Made by a program: the position numbers and the translations under genes
NCBI GenBank assembly: GCA_003550305.1
Contig: QKYT01000549.1
Span: 8,264 to 36,381, forward strand
Reading direction: 5' to 3'
Length of the DNA stretch: 28,118 nucleotides
Source: Glomus cerebriforme
Taxonomy: Eukaryota; Glomeromycota; Glomeromycetes; Glomerales; Glomeraceae
Shown: in pieces, positions 10,779 to 20,657 of the stretch
Position numbering within the stretch: position 1 is the first letter of the stretch
Layout: each line of letters begins with the position of its first letter
The notes under the pieces: generated by a model
What the model saw: the letters and a program-made list of their open reading frames with translations, nothing else
Told to the model about the DNA's origin: nothing
Database searches by the model: none

Positions 10779-10940
10779 TCTTTTATTTCTCCTGCGGCTA
10801 AAACCAAAAAAGATTTAGAGGTTGTAGGAGATACGATAAGAGCTTAGCTCTTATAAACTTAAACTCCTTTATTTCAAAGAAAGGCTAAAGCCAGAGGTTG
10901 TAGGAGATATTCTCCTGCGGCTAAAGCCAAAAAAATTTAA
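10779..10940 (-). repeat. Family A internal modules without the hairpin (A3)
   Basis: Two units of GAGGTTGTAGGAGATA, one TAAGAGC-TTA-GCTCTTA palindrome and CGGCTAAAGCC/CGGCTAAAACC units follow one another. The order resembles the interior of A1 and A8. The conserved hairpin and both family ends are absent, so this is a free-standing module cluster. Confidence 0.6.
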
Positions 10941-11103
10941 CACATTTTTCACAATAAATTGACGCTAAACATTGTTCTTGACAGTTGTTACAAAACCTTT
11001 TCCCCACTTTATTACGAATTTCAACATTATCATGTGCTTTATTTAATTTATATATTGCTACATATTTTTCATCAGTTGTAAGAGATTCATCAATTAGAAT
11101 AGT

Positions 11104-11278
11104 ACATCCGCATTTAACCTACTTCCCAAAAGAGAAGCAAGTATAACAAGAGAAGTTACCTTCTCCAGGAGGCGGAGCTCATATACTTTTGTAGCAAAAA
11201 GAAGTTGTTATCTTGGTTCTTGATGTATTAACTTCTTTTGCTACGCATACCATAAATATATATTCAATTGTTTTTTTT
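11104..11278 (+). mobile_element. Family A hairpin repeat, short copy A4
   Basis: This is the most compact copy: left end ACATCCGCATTTAACCTACT, GGCGGAGCTC, hairpin, then TATTCAATTG and a T run. The arms are 11191-11206 and 11230-11244, 15 pairs with one bulged A, enclosing TTATCTTGGTTCTTGATG. It lacks the palindromic modules found inside A1, A2, A5 and A8, and so probably shows the core of the family. Confidence 0.75.
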
Positions 11279-11363
11279 ATCAGATACCGTACATGACAAA
11301 ATATAACTTAGAATTTAACAAAGTGGTAATAACTTTAGTAGTGTCATGTAATGGAAATATTGA

Positions 11364-11388
11364 TTCGGATGCATTTTTATCAATCAAA
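11364..11388 (+). repeat. Family B left end, isolated
   Basis: The 25 bases starting TCGGATGCATTTTTATCAAT match the left end of the family B copies at 16409 and 20104 with one or two differences. Similarity stops after about 25 bases, so this is a remnant or a solo end. Confidence 0.5.
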
Positions 11389-12895
11389 GACCACTCTAGG
11401 TACTGCGTCATAGACCGCACGTGGTTGAGCGTTCTTTAATACTCATTTGATGAATTACCTCCGGACGTTGTTATATTTGTTCTCTTTTAGAATTATGTTA
11501 AATGCAGATCCAGTAATACTGTAATTCATAAATCTTCAAGATTATTGAAATTTTTGCCATTGATCGTCTTACCCGAAATGTCTTACATGCGGTCAATAGG
11601 ATTATTTTTGTAATCTTTATTACTCCGCAACGTTTTTCCTTTAACTGATAGTCAGTGGCTTAGATTTTCACGTCATTGTAAAGATCTAAAAATAGGTACT
11701 GCGGTTAAAAGTGGCTTAGAAAAGAAATGAATGCGTTCTAGATTCTAGATTTTGATCATCATTCTCATATTATAAATACTAGAAAAAAAATGCAAGGACC
11801 CCTCTACAAAAACCGTCAATATTATGGATAATATTGAGCAACATGATACGTCTTCTCAAATAGGTCGAGTAAAAATTCTCTAACTAGTAAAACTTTACCC
11901 TCAACTAAAAGGCATATTTCGATTAACTTTGTTAAACAAGGATTATTAAGCATGAAGCAGGATACTAATCCTTTGGCATAAGTTTTAGACAGACCTTTCT
12001 TGTACCGAAGAACTTCATAAATTGACAACTCAATCTGTCTCCAGAATCCAGACTTCGAATATGCATCAGTTAAAAACAATCAACAACATTGATGGACAAA
12101 ACAATTATAACATTGTAGCATCCAGTTCATTTTTGATGAACGTTTTTACGGGAGCTACATATGGTCATTATTTTGTTATGTTAATTTAAACACGTACTGT
12201 ATGTATTCCCAATGAATGAAGTCAGAGCGTTCCAATAAACTAATGAATATGTTAATTTTGCTACTCCCTAAATAGACAAGAACTATCATCAAAGATAGAC
12301 AGAAGGTTAATGTCATAATGGAATATTTTATCTTTGATTATTCTTTGAACTAGTTGGTTGTACTCCCTACAAGATTAAAAAACTTTCTGTAATAAATTTC
12401 CTTTTCGGAGATGGTTTTTGTTGTATACGCTAATATAAGATTATTAATCTTGATCCAAATGATACAAAAGGAACTATACCAAACTACTTTAACAATAATG
12501 TCAATATCAACACGATAAAAGTCTTTTCCAGACTATTTGTTCTAACTTTTTATCATCTGTTATCGACGTTTGTGATCCCTGCTCATTAACATCATAAAGT
12601 TGGATATACTTTTTTTTGATATTATCGATGTATCCATTTTTCTCACGAGTTTTTTCTTAAGTTGATGTATATTTATGTCGATATGGGTGACATTAGAAAC
12701 GATTTCTTCCCCCCGGTATAGTATTTTAAAATTGGATATATTTTCAGTTATCAGAAGTTATCAATACGTGAAGATGATCTGGAGTAAAATTATAAGAACC
12801 CTTGTTCATCGAAGTTGGATGATATCTGATCTTCTTTAAAATCTTCTAGGAGATACTCCCTCCGTTTAAGCGGTTGACCAGCATGGACAGCGAGA

Positions 12896-12906
12896 GTGCG
12901 AAGCAC
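12896..12906. repeat. Mini-palindrome GTGC-GAA-GCAC
   Basis: It has the same stem as the second hairpin at 247-257 and the first at 1672-1682, but the loop is GAA instead of AAA/TTT. It lies in a short module region (about 12843-12906) that also holds CTAGGAGATACTCC. Confidence 0.5.
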
Positions 12907-13125
12907 TGTTTTTTTCGTATCTCTGTTCATTTTCAATCCATTATAATCATTAGTCGGTACAGTACAATAAAGAAGAGTCATCAAAAAAAAATAATTATAA
13001 TGATAACTAATGAATTGGATAGTTAAATAATACCATGACTATATGTCCTATACTATCCTTAATGAGATCTCAAAGTTTTTGTGCAATGGTTCTAATGTCT
13101 TTTCTAAAGTATAGATATACTTCTT

Positions 13126-13230
13126 CTCTACTCTAGGAGTGTATTTCCTAGAACCCTGAGCATCTTGCCATAAGCTCCTTTAAGTTTATAAGAGCTTAGC
13201 TCTTATCGTATCTCTTATAAACTTTAAAGT
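13126..13230. repeat. Palindromic module cluster
   Basis: The cluster contains CTCTAGGAG, a TAAGAGC-TTA-GCTCTTA palindrome and CTTATAAACTTTAAAG. These are units known from the interior of family A copies, here without the family's hairpin or ends. Confidence 0.55.
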
Positions 13231-13369
13231 TCGCGAAATCACGCTTTATTTAATAGAATAACTAACTAGTAAATTTGTTGAACAATATATCACAGCAGGG
13301 ACATACAATAGACTATCTCTTGTCTCCTACGGTATATATATTCCTGCCTAGACACTGAGGAAAAATAAA

Positions 13370-13620
13370 TTGAGCTCTCTTCTAGTCTATTTGTTGTCTC
13401 CTATGGAGTACTCTCATGCGGAGTCTAAGAGGTCTCTTGAGAGGTCATAGGATACCTATTACAGCATGGTCAAGGAGTTCTTTCTCCTGTGTGCACTATT
13501 ATTTTAGGGGTTATAGGAGGACTTTCCTATGTTCATGTTAGAATTCAAAAACATTTGATCTCCTTGGCCTTTGGCCGTTACAAAGGAACTAAGAAGTTCT
13601 AGGATATATTCTCCTAGAGA
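13370..13620. repeat. Palindromic module cluster
   Basis: Repeated CTCCTATGGAG-like, GGTCTCTTGAGAGG-like, GGCC-TTT-GGCC and TTCTAGGATATATTCTCCTAG-like units follow each other. The composition is much less AT-rich than the surroundings. Confidence 0.5.
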
Positions 13621-14251
13621 ATATCATGCTTTCACTGGTTTGGGGGCTCTCACCAAAAATAATATTTATTGTCGTCAAAGTCAATTTGGGACTTCTTCCC
13701 GAATTATTTTCTTTATACGCGTACTATTGTAGAATATAATATCTGTTAAAAACAAATTTTTTGTATATAAAAATTAATTACTACATAAGAAAGTAACAAT
13801 CTTATTGTAATGACGAAAAATTCATACAGTATCCCTTAATAAGTTAATCCGTGGTCGAATTTTGTATCACATGTATTTTTCTAATTGGTAAAATTTCTAC
13901 TACACTGCAGCTTGTGATATGCGAGCATCTTTTCTAAAATTGTCGACAGATTAGGACACAGAACATATTTATTACTAATTAAATATCACAAATCACAATT
14001 AGTGGGTCAATTGCGTAACAACATTTATGTCTTCAAGAGCAAAAAACATAGCTCTATTAAATAAAGAAATATAACAAGTTACCTAATAAGGTTCTTTGGT
14101 AGGTATAAATTTGTATCCAATGGAGCTATTTGTCTATGTTAAACAACTCTTTTATGCTATTTGGACTAAAATACGTTATTTACGAAATTGTATATTAAGA
14201 GTTTATCTAACTAGATGCTCTAATTTTTATACAGGAAGGTTTCCTACAAGA

Positions 14252-14856
14252 ATGGAAACGATTACTTTCAATTGTATAATTTCAGGGGATGACAAGGAAA
14301 AGGTGTTTTCAGTGGAAGTTCCAAAAAATGAAAATGTTAGCAATCTCAAAACTAGAATCAAGACCATAGTTGAGCCGAGATTCGACAACATAAGTATAAC
14401 CGAAATTGATCTGTATAAACTAAATTATCCTCCTGACCAACTTAGAGATTCAGAGAACGATTTGGAGGAATTAAAAGACCCTCTGCAATCGATTAAAAAT
14501 CTCCAATTGTATCATTTCTCACCGCTCAATAACAAAAATATTCATTTAGTTGTTTCCTCCATTTATTGGAAAGAAATTCATTGTACGGTTACACATAATT
14601 TTGATACGAGGAGATTTAAATGGCAATTAACCAATGACTTGGTTACGTTGACAAATTTAAAAATAAGTTTAGTTCAGTTTTTACAGATATCAAGAATATC
14701 GATCACCAAACTTTGAAAATGCAGAATTCTAATGATGATAATAACGGTAGAACTAATATAGAAAGGGATACCGATCTAGCATCGATAGTATGGGTGAATA
14801 ATTATAAAGTTAATGTTAATTTAAAGTTATCGGTTCTAAGAAATTCTCCATCTTAA
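14252..14856 (+). pseudogene. Crinkler (CRN) header protein with second domain, one frame break
   Basis: From the ATG at 14252 the frame starts METITFNCII and shows a CRN-type header: VFSVEVPKNENVSNLKTRIK (18-37), LYKLNYP (54-60) in place of LxLWKVxxP, and IHLVVS (97-102). After it come KEIHCTVTHNF and RRFKWQ (121-126), an extra region I do not recognise. The frame stops at 14716, but near 14634-14655 coding character moves to the frame one base earlier. That frame continues as DKFKNKFSSVF, then DTDLASIVWVNNY, to a stop at 14854-14856. One missing base explains it. The upstream ATG at 14096 would add 52 residues; TATACAG at 14230-14236 could be a splice acceptor, so an earlier exon is possible. 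It is a third CRN-header gene, on the other strand from the first two. Confidence 0.65.
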
Positions 14857-15498
14857 ATAGGTCCCCTTAACTGAAGAGCATTTGTAACTTTAGCTTAGCT
14901 ATAATGTGAGTAATTACATTAACGTCTAACAAAGAATTTTTAATAAAAGAGTTATCAAAGATAGGCTATATTGGCAATATAAGTTCCACTATTAAATATA
15001 TCAGAAATACATCTGTGTAATATAAATATGAAGATCACATATGGGATCACATTTTAATAAAACAAAAAAGAAATATGAATAGGGCTACACTCTGGAAATA
15101 TAGATAGGAGCATCAGACAAATCACTTTGCCTCGTTTTTTCTATAAATACCGAATGTTCTTTGAAAAGTAATGGTCGAATGAATATTTTCTTTATACTTA
15201 TTGTGATATATTTTTACATATAGCCAAGACGGCCCAATATCCTATGACTTTATCCTTTTTTTTAGATCTGAGAACGTGAGAAAGATTTAGGAATTAACAT
15301 ATACAATAGAAATATGCAAATACCTAATAATTTTTTTTTAATGAATAAACACGAGAAACTACCAGGTTCTGATGCAACAATAGGGCAATACCACTAGGAT
15401 TTAATGAGGAATAATATAATGTTGTTTATGGGTATGAAAAAACATCACGAACTTATCTGTGGTTTTAAGAAAAGAGACAAAATAGAAGATTGTAATTA
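14857..15498. other. Gene-free stretch
   Basis: Nothing recognisable is seen apart from TAGC-TTA-GCTA at 14891-14901. The stretch is AT-rich without long frames. Confidence 0.45.
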
Positions 15499-15806
15499 CA
15501 TCCGCATTTAACCTACTTCTCAAAAGAAAAGCAAGTATAACAAGAGAGAATAATTCTCTACATAGGAGCGTATCTCCTATAACCTCTTAAAGGAGTTTAA
15601 GTTTTTTGGCTTTAGCCGCAGGAAAATATCTCCTACAACCTCTGAATTAGCCGCAGGAGAAATAAGGTCATAGGTTGGCGGAGCTCATATATCCTTTTGT
15701 AGAAAAAAGAAGTTGTTATCTTGATATCAAAAAAAAGTAATACATCGATAACACATACCATATACAGTTATTCAATTGTTTTTTTTGAGGACTTTCCAAA
15801 GGAACT
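15499..15806 (+). mobile_element. Family A hairpin repeat, copy A5
   Basis: The left end is CATCCGCATTTAACCTACTT; the right end is TTCAATTG with a T run, then GAGGACTTTCCAAAGGAACT. The last piece is shared with copy A8 and contains TTCC-AAA-GGAA. The interior holds CCTCTTAAAGGAG, GGCTTTAGCCGCAGG and GGCGGAGCTC. The hairpin is decayed: the 5' arm GTAGAAAAAAGAAGTT remains, but the 3' arm is altered. Confidence 0.7.
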
Positions 15807-16022
15807 ACTCTCTTCGAGTTGCTGGTATCTTTAGTAAAACCATCCTACAATCTAAACAACAAACACAATTTGATTCCATTAGATCCGGGTAAAAAAAACA
15901 TCAGATATTTTGATTCTGTAGATAGTGTGAAATATCCTCCTCCAGTTAAATATTTTCAGAATGATAATGGTTGGACAATGTCATGGGAGTTTCCATATTG
16001 GTATTACCAAAGAGAAAACTGA
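15804..16022 (+). pseudogene. Unrecognised coding remnant
   Basis: The frame has no ATG and is open for about 72 codons to the stop at 16020-16022. Its composition is unlike random AT-rich sequence: LIPLDPGKKN, then DSVKYPPPVKYF and NGWTMSWEFPYW. It begins directly at the end of family A copy A5, so the upstream part may have been removed or separated by that insertion. I do not recognise the family. Confidence 0.4.
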
Positions 16023-16406
16023 TCAATACATTTCTTAGTTTCGAAGAAATAATGCGGAGCACCACAAGTTATTGTCACTAGATCCTTTAGAACATTAATC
16101 GAAGATGAATTGGAATCTTTCTTATTTGCGTTAGTAAACTACTTGAATGTTCTGTTTGTTTTTCCTTTTTGTTACAATATTCATCAACTATGCAGTCATT
16201 ATTGTTACAAACGTAACTAATAAATTTTGTTCTGGTATATTTCAGGAGAGAAACTCATAGCCATTCCATGACTGAAATCACTATTCTATCATCATATATT
16301 GTTCTATTTAACTTACGTTCTTTAATAAACAAGTAACTTTATTTCTAATATAAAAATACAACTATGTTACGAGCAAGAGAGGAATTACTACTTAACATAA
16401 TGGGAG

Positions 16407-16646
16407 AATACGGATGGATTTTTATCAATCAAATGCTAATATAAGGACATTCTTCTGCAGCATGACTTAGTATTAGTCTTTGATTTCCTGCTTACACCTT
16501 CACAGATGTAAGGTCCCATCAAACAACGCCCAGTATTAACTACTGGACTCTAGTGGTAGTATAGAACGATGACTCTACTTGTCTTGGGTTTCGACTACAG
16601 AAGTCATCCATTTTCACTACACGTATATTACACATATATTCAATTT
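16407..16646 (+). mobile_element. Family B hairpin repeat, copy B1
   Basis: The copy starts CGGATGGATTTTTATCAATC and ends TATTCAATTT. It holds GCCCAGTA-TTAAC-TACTGGAC (16528-16548, one mismatch) and a hairpin with arms GATGACT (16568-16574) and AGTCATC (16602-16608) around CTTGTCTTGGGTTTCGAC. The copy inside the zinc-finger gene (20106-20437) is nearly identical over most of its length. No coding capacity is seen. Confidence 0.72.
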
Positions 16647-16734
16647 CTTTATTATTTATGTTCGTACTTTGTCTATATGAGATTCATTGCAAATCAACTC
16701 CTCCTTTATTTAAGGGGTTGAGCAGTACAATCAT

Positions 16735-16799
16735 AATTTCGATGGATCGTTTTCAATACCATAGCCGTTATTGTCAAGTACAATAATCGAAAAAATGAT
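16735..16799 (+). repeat. Dispersed repeat D, copy 1
   Basis: It contains TGGATCGTTTTCAATACCAT and CAAGTACAATAATCGAAAAA. It matches 23664-23727 in the same orientation with a small internal deletion. Nature unknown. Confidence 0.6.
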
Positions 16800-18005
16800 C
16801 TCCAGATTTCTGGTGTGTTTTCTGACGATAACAATAACTAGATCAAAATATGATCCTCGTGTAAATTACATAAAGTTACATGGGAGAATTATGAAAGAAC
16901 TTGGAGAATCATCAACGTATGAAAAAACAATCGAATATTAAAACTCAGCTACTAAAGAAATTCGGAATGAATTATTTTCACTACACACGTTAGGTTTGTA
17001 ATAACATTTAGCTATTTATAGGAGATCAAATTCGTAAGATTAAATTTTACTATGTACGTAGCAAATTGCTCAGGTATTTTTCATATGATACATATACTAA
17101 CGATTATTTTTATACAATATAGATTAATATTTCTTTCTCCCATCATGAGATTGTGAGTTGAATGAAGAAGGAATTTTTCATCTATAAGGGAATACAAGGT
17201 TTAAGTATATTTGTGAGTTAACCGAAGAAGGAACTTTAATCATCGTCTACGAAGATATGCCGGGTTTTTCTCTTTAATTTTGACATAGTTCATGAAGAAT
17301 GTAGAATATGGAGATTCTTGGTAGCACAAATAACGGATACGTTGTAATGTACTATCAAAGAAATATGTTGCCTTCCATTTTACCGAAGTATCTCACTTGC
17401 CTTTACTGTGGTTCTCGAACTTATGTAATGTATTGTTACCTATTATCTAGATGATCATATGTATGAAGCATCACATTATTGTTTCGATATTATTGGTGAA
17501 ATCTATGGCGATTCGTCCATTTGTTCATACCCATAGGTATAAAAAGAAATGACAGGGGGGAAAGAAACTACATTCTTCTATTTACGATGTTGTCATGAAA
17601 GAAGCTGTTATTATTCATGTTGTAATAGAAACTGGCGCAAACATTTTATTTGTTCTAAATACTTACTTTATGATTATGACTGAGGTAATTTCCTGATTTA
17701 TAAAGGCATAACAAGTGAAATAGGAAGTCACTATAAATAGTTTCAGTTTACGATTTTGGATGAAAAAAGAGCAAATATGGAGAACTAACGAATTAATATG
17801 TAATGCTTTTATTTTATATACTCTAATAGATGATGGGAGTTATGCTTTGTATATTACTTACAATAAAATTCATATATGTAATCTACGAATAGTTATTACG
17901 CAATCCCTTTTTATTATCGTTTGTAATCATTTTGTTCATATGGTAAGAAATAATAGACCTCGGAGAGGGGGTGCAAATCCGCTTGTTTCACTTGAAAAAT
18001 CGCAT
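16800..18005. other. Gene-free stretch with a 60-bp direct repeat
   Basis: No convincing gene is seen. An imperfect direct repeat with a period of 60 bases lies at 17153-17236 and includes codon-like GAGTTRAMYGAAGAAGGAAY. The plus-strand frame at 17760-18296 is mostly antisense to the SAM-domain gene and is not a gene. Confidence 0.45.
17153..17236 (+). repeat. Imperfect 60-bp direct repeat
   Basis: GTGAGTTGAATGAAGAAGGA (17153-) recurs as GTGAGTTAACCGAAGAAGGA (17213-), exactly 60 bases later. The period equals 20 codons and the second unit reads ELTEEGTLIIVYED in one frame, so an old coding sequence is possible, but an in-frame stop lies between the units. Confidence 0.4.
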
Positions 18006-18269
18006 CTAGTCTCCCTGTGTCTTGAGAGCATTATCAAGACTATTATATCTGCCCGTATCTTTCTTTTTATTAAATTCTTGAAGTCCCTTGATGAAATTTT
18101 CTCTATCTATACTAAGGTGATTTTCAATCTCCTGTTTGAGATCCTGAACCATAATTTTTCTTTCAAGCACCTCCAGACTATTAACTTGCATGTGTATTTC
18201 AGTTCCTCGATCATTTTCTCGATCATTTTCTTTGATTGTGGGGATCCATTTTCTGTTTACTTCTATAAC

Positions 18270-18342
18270 CTAAAGTCCCATCCGATACCAGATTAAAAAA
18301 AAGCATCAATCAACGCTAAAAAGTAACTTGTAAATAACAAAC
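18270..18342 (-). other. Intron 2 of the SAM-domain gene
   Basis: The donor is GTTTGT and the acceptor is CTTTAG, 73 nt apart. The flanking exons are both coding-like but the phase fails by one base, probably a G missing at the acceptor side or a sequencing error. Confidence 0.55.
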
Positions 18343-18484
18343 CTGAATCTACGTTTTATTTCTATCCCCCCATATGAGTTATATGTTTTTTGAAAAAATA
18401 ATTCATCGCCCACTCTTAATACACCCATCATACATAACTCACACAATTCTTTTCCCTGTGAAACGTTTTTTGAATTTCGCGTTC

Positions 18485-18553
18485 CTAAAAAAGGCAGAAA
18501 AGGTCATTAATAAGAAATAACTTTACTTTGTAAATTTATCTATAATTACTCAC
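18485..18553 (-). other. Intron 1 of the SAM-domain gene
   Basis: The donor is GTGAGT and the acceptor is TTTTTTAG, 69 nt apart. It joins HITTP to the exon starting TRNSKNV in phase 1 with no frame fault. Confidence 0.7.
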
Positions 18554-18853
18554 CTGGAGTAGTAATGTGTATTTTTTGCATCGCATCGGATAAATTCTTC
18601 TCTTCAACTAATTTCATAATCTTATACGCAGGTTTTAATTTTATTTCAAAAACTTGCATAAGAGTATCTACGGACAAGCTAAGTAACATCTCACCATCCA
18701 CAACTTCTTCCCGGATTTTATCATATTAGTTTCATCAAGACTGAGAACATCGTTTTTGGACACAAGAAAACCCATAACCTCGTCTGAAGTCCATTGTTTA
18801 ACTGGTTTATTATCTGGAGGTGGATTGGCCATAATTCTATAAATAAGACCCAT

Positions 18854-19790
18854 CTTGATTTATACTCTTATATTTATATTCAATTTTAATCGACTATCCA
18901 GATAAAAATATTTTTCCGGAGTAACATCTATTTTATTAGAACTGCAGTTAATGAAATATGATTTTCAGCGTGTCTTGTTTTATAAGATAAGGAGAAAATA
19001 TGATCATCATTGTCATATGATGCATTCAGGAGGAAACGTATATCCTTATGGCATATTATCCGCAAAACACAAAAGTTAGGCTAACTGTGTGGATCTCGGA
19101 ATCTGCGGAGTTCCCACATACCTCTACATTCTTTATATCTTGCTGGGAAAAAGTTAAGGAGGTATGAGGCGTAATTAGTATTGTCGTCTGATGCCAAGAG
19201 TTCTATGAAAGCGCATGCAAACGGAATTTTCAAACCTTTTCACATGGAGATCTACCGGAGAGACCATTGTTGGTTTTACGCCCGGCGATTTCAAAATTAT
19301 AAAGTTCCCAGCCTTTTACAACATATGCTTTTGTCAGCACTATTTATTTATAGGGAAGATCCTGTATTGCAACTAGAGCTTCCTTAACATTTTTCCCATG
19401 TTTGTTCAGGAAAAAATAAAGAATAAAGGTTAATATGTTTTCTTTTCGAATATATATGTGAAAATTAATTTGTCGCACAAGACCTGACTGATAATTGGCC
19501 TATTCATAAAGATACAGTCAGTCTACCTGGAGTTATTCACAATTTTTGTAATGTTTTAAACATGAAATTTTTTGTTTTTCAATTATAAGTTTTTTTCCTA
19601 TAAAGATTCGAACAAATGTTAAGCCAATCAAAATTTAGCACCACACAAGTCACGTGGGGTGAAAAAATTTTCTGGCGATACCTTATATAGTATTTTTTGT
19701 GAAATGTTATTGGTGCTAACTAGCGTGGGGGTTGGCACTCTTAAGCCAAGATTATATTGTCAATCGAACCTTCATATCTACCATACTACC
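18854..19790. other. Region between divergent SAM and zinc-finger genes
   Basis: The two genes point away from each other, so both promoters should lie here. I see no repeat. The frame at 19181-19387 (no ATG; KPFHMEIYRRDHCWFYARRF) has a somewhat protein-like composition but no family I recognise, so I do not annotate it as a gene. Confidence 0.4.
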
Positions 19791-19980
19791 ATGACTGAAA
19801 GTGCTAATCTGATGCCATTCGTCTGTAAGTGGTTATATCCTCATTCAAAACCACAACATTTCGAAATCCAGGAGAAACTTAGAAAGCACATCGACGAACA
19901 CGACATCAATTCTTGCAACAGAGCATCTATAGGAGATCCAATTTATATATGTCCGTGGGAATGTTGCAATAAGCATCAAA

Positions 19981-20083
19981 GTAGTATTACTAAATTAGAA
20001 TGTATAGAAAAAATATGTCAAGTACTTTTGACTTTACTAGTTCCGCTGATGCCGTAAAAATTAAATTTATTGTTGTATTTCAG
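19981..20083 (+). other. Intron 1 of the zinc-finger gene
   Basis: The donor is GTAGTA and the acceptor is GTATTTCAG, 103 nt apart. It joins in phase 1 to AACATTTACATAGACAC, which continues the second finger up to the inserted element at 20106. Confidence 0.55.
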
Positions 20084-20105
20084 AACATTTACATAGACAC
20101 TCTCG

Positions 20106-20437
20106 GATGGATTTTTATCAATCAAATGATAATATAAGGACATTCTTCTGCAGTATGACTTAATATTAGTCTTTGACTTCCTGCTCACACATTTTACATA
20201 TGTAAGACCCCATCATTAGTCATTTAAGTTTATAAGAGCTAAGCTCTTATAGAGTATCTCCTAAAACCTCCTCGAGAATTAAAAAACATCTGGTTTTTTG
20301 GCAACGCCCAGTATTAACTACTGGGCTCTAGTGGTAGTATAGAACGATAACTTACTTGTCTTGGGTTTCGACTACAGAAGTTATCCATTTTTCACTACAC
20401 GTATATTATACATTTATTCAATTTGCACTGGCTCGCG
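20106..20437 (+). mobile_element. Family B hairpin repeat, copy B2, inside a gene
   Basis: It matches copy B1 from GGATGGATTTTTATCAATC to TATTCAATTT. It has a perfect GCCCAGTA-TTAAC-TACTGGGC palindrome (20305-20325) and hairpin arms GATAACTT (20346-20353) and AAGTTATC (20378-20385). In B1 the arms read GATGACT/AGTCATC, so both sides changed together. CTCG occurs at both edges of the insert, possibly a degenerate target duplication. About 85 bp of family A-type module (20216-20300) is nested inside and is absent from B1. Confidence 0.7.
20216..20300 (+). repeat. Palindromic module nested in copy B2
   Basis: It holds TAAGAGC-TAA-GCTCTTA, ATCTCCTAAAACCTCC and a GGTTTTTTGG end. These units belong to family A interiors. 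B1 lacks them, so the module was added to B2 after the copies separated or was lost from B1. Confidence 0.65.
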
Positions 20438-20553
20438 ATTTTGTTCTCTTGATGCACTAAACCGACATTTGATTATCAACCATAATAATAGAATAGTGGA
20501 CTCTGACACCGATAATGATACATTATGTGATGAAAATGAAGAATTGAATTTAG

Positions 20554-20657
20554 GTATGTTGCTACAATTATTGTATTAAATAGCCTTTTGGATTGTTATC
20601 ATACTATGATGAATTATATTTCCACTTGTCCTAACATATGTTCTTTTCTTGTTGAAG
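20554..20657 (+). other. Intron 2 of the zinc-finger gene
   Basis: The donor is GTATGT, a CCTAAC branch site lies about 25 nt before the end, and the acceptor is TTGTTGAAG; length 104 nt. The join keeps frame (phase 1, giving glycine). This is the clearest intron in the window. Confidence 0.8.

Larger units (their letters stand above)
11389..14095. other. Gene-free, repeat-module stretch
   Basis: No supported gene is seen. Open frames at 11822-12079 (-) and 12790-12984 (-) lack motifs. Small palindromes occur at 12896-12906 (GTGC-GAA-GCAC) and 13566-13576 (GGCC-TTT-GGCC). Dense module clusters lie at 13126-13230 and 13370-13620. Confidence 0.5.
18006..18853 (-). pseudogene. SAM-domain protein, four exons, two frame faults
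   Basis: Exon 1 starts MGLIYRIMANPPPDNK (ATG 18853; the second ATG at 18832 is equally good) and enters a SAM domain at WTSDEVMGFL. Near 18722-18727 coding moves to a neighbouring frame that completes the SAM domain (VDGEMLLSLSVDTLMQVF, then AYKIMKLVEEK). After an intron (18485-18553) the next exon encodes ELCELCMMGVLRVGDELFFQ, a small domain that may be RAMA-like (low confidence). After a second intron (18270-18342) the last exon encodes NDRENDRG and a charged, helical, probably coiled-coil tail ending at the stop 18006-18008. The second splice junction is out of phase by one base. Both faults are explained by single missing bases. SAM domains mediate protein-protein or RNA contacts; the role here is unknown. 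Confidence 0.7.

Noticed and set aside
11104..11278. Family A as a standard MITE
   Set aside because: Left and right ends are not inverted repeats of each other and no constant target duplication is visible.
17760..18296. Plus-strand open frame of 178 codons
   Set aside because: Its second half is antisense to the last exon of the SAM-domain gene, and the composition (I, L, F, Y) is typical of non-coding AT-rich sequence.
19181..19387. Open frame without ATG, somewhat protein-like
   Set aside because: No recognised motif, no start codon and no splice partner found.
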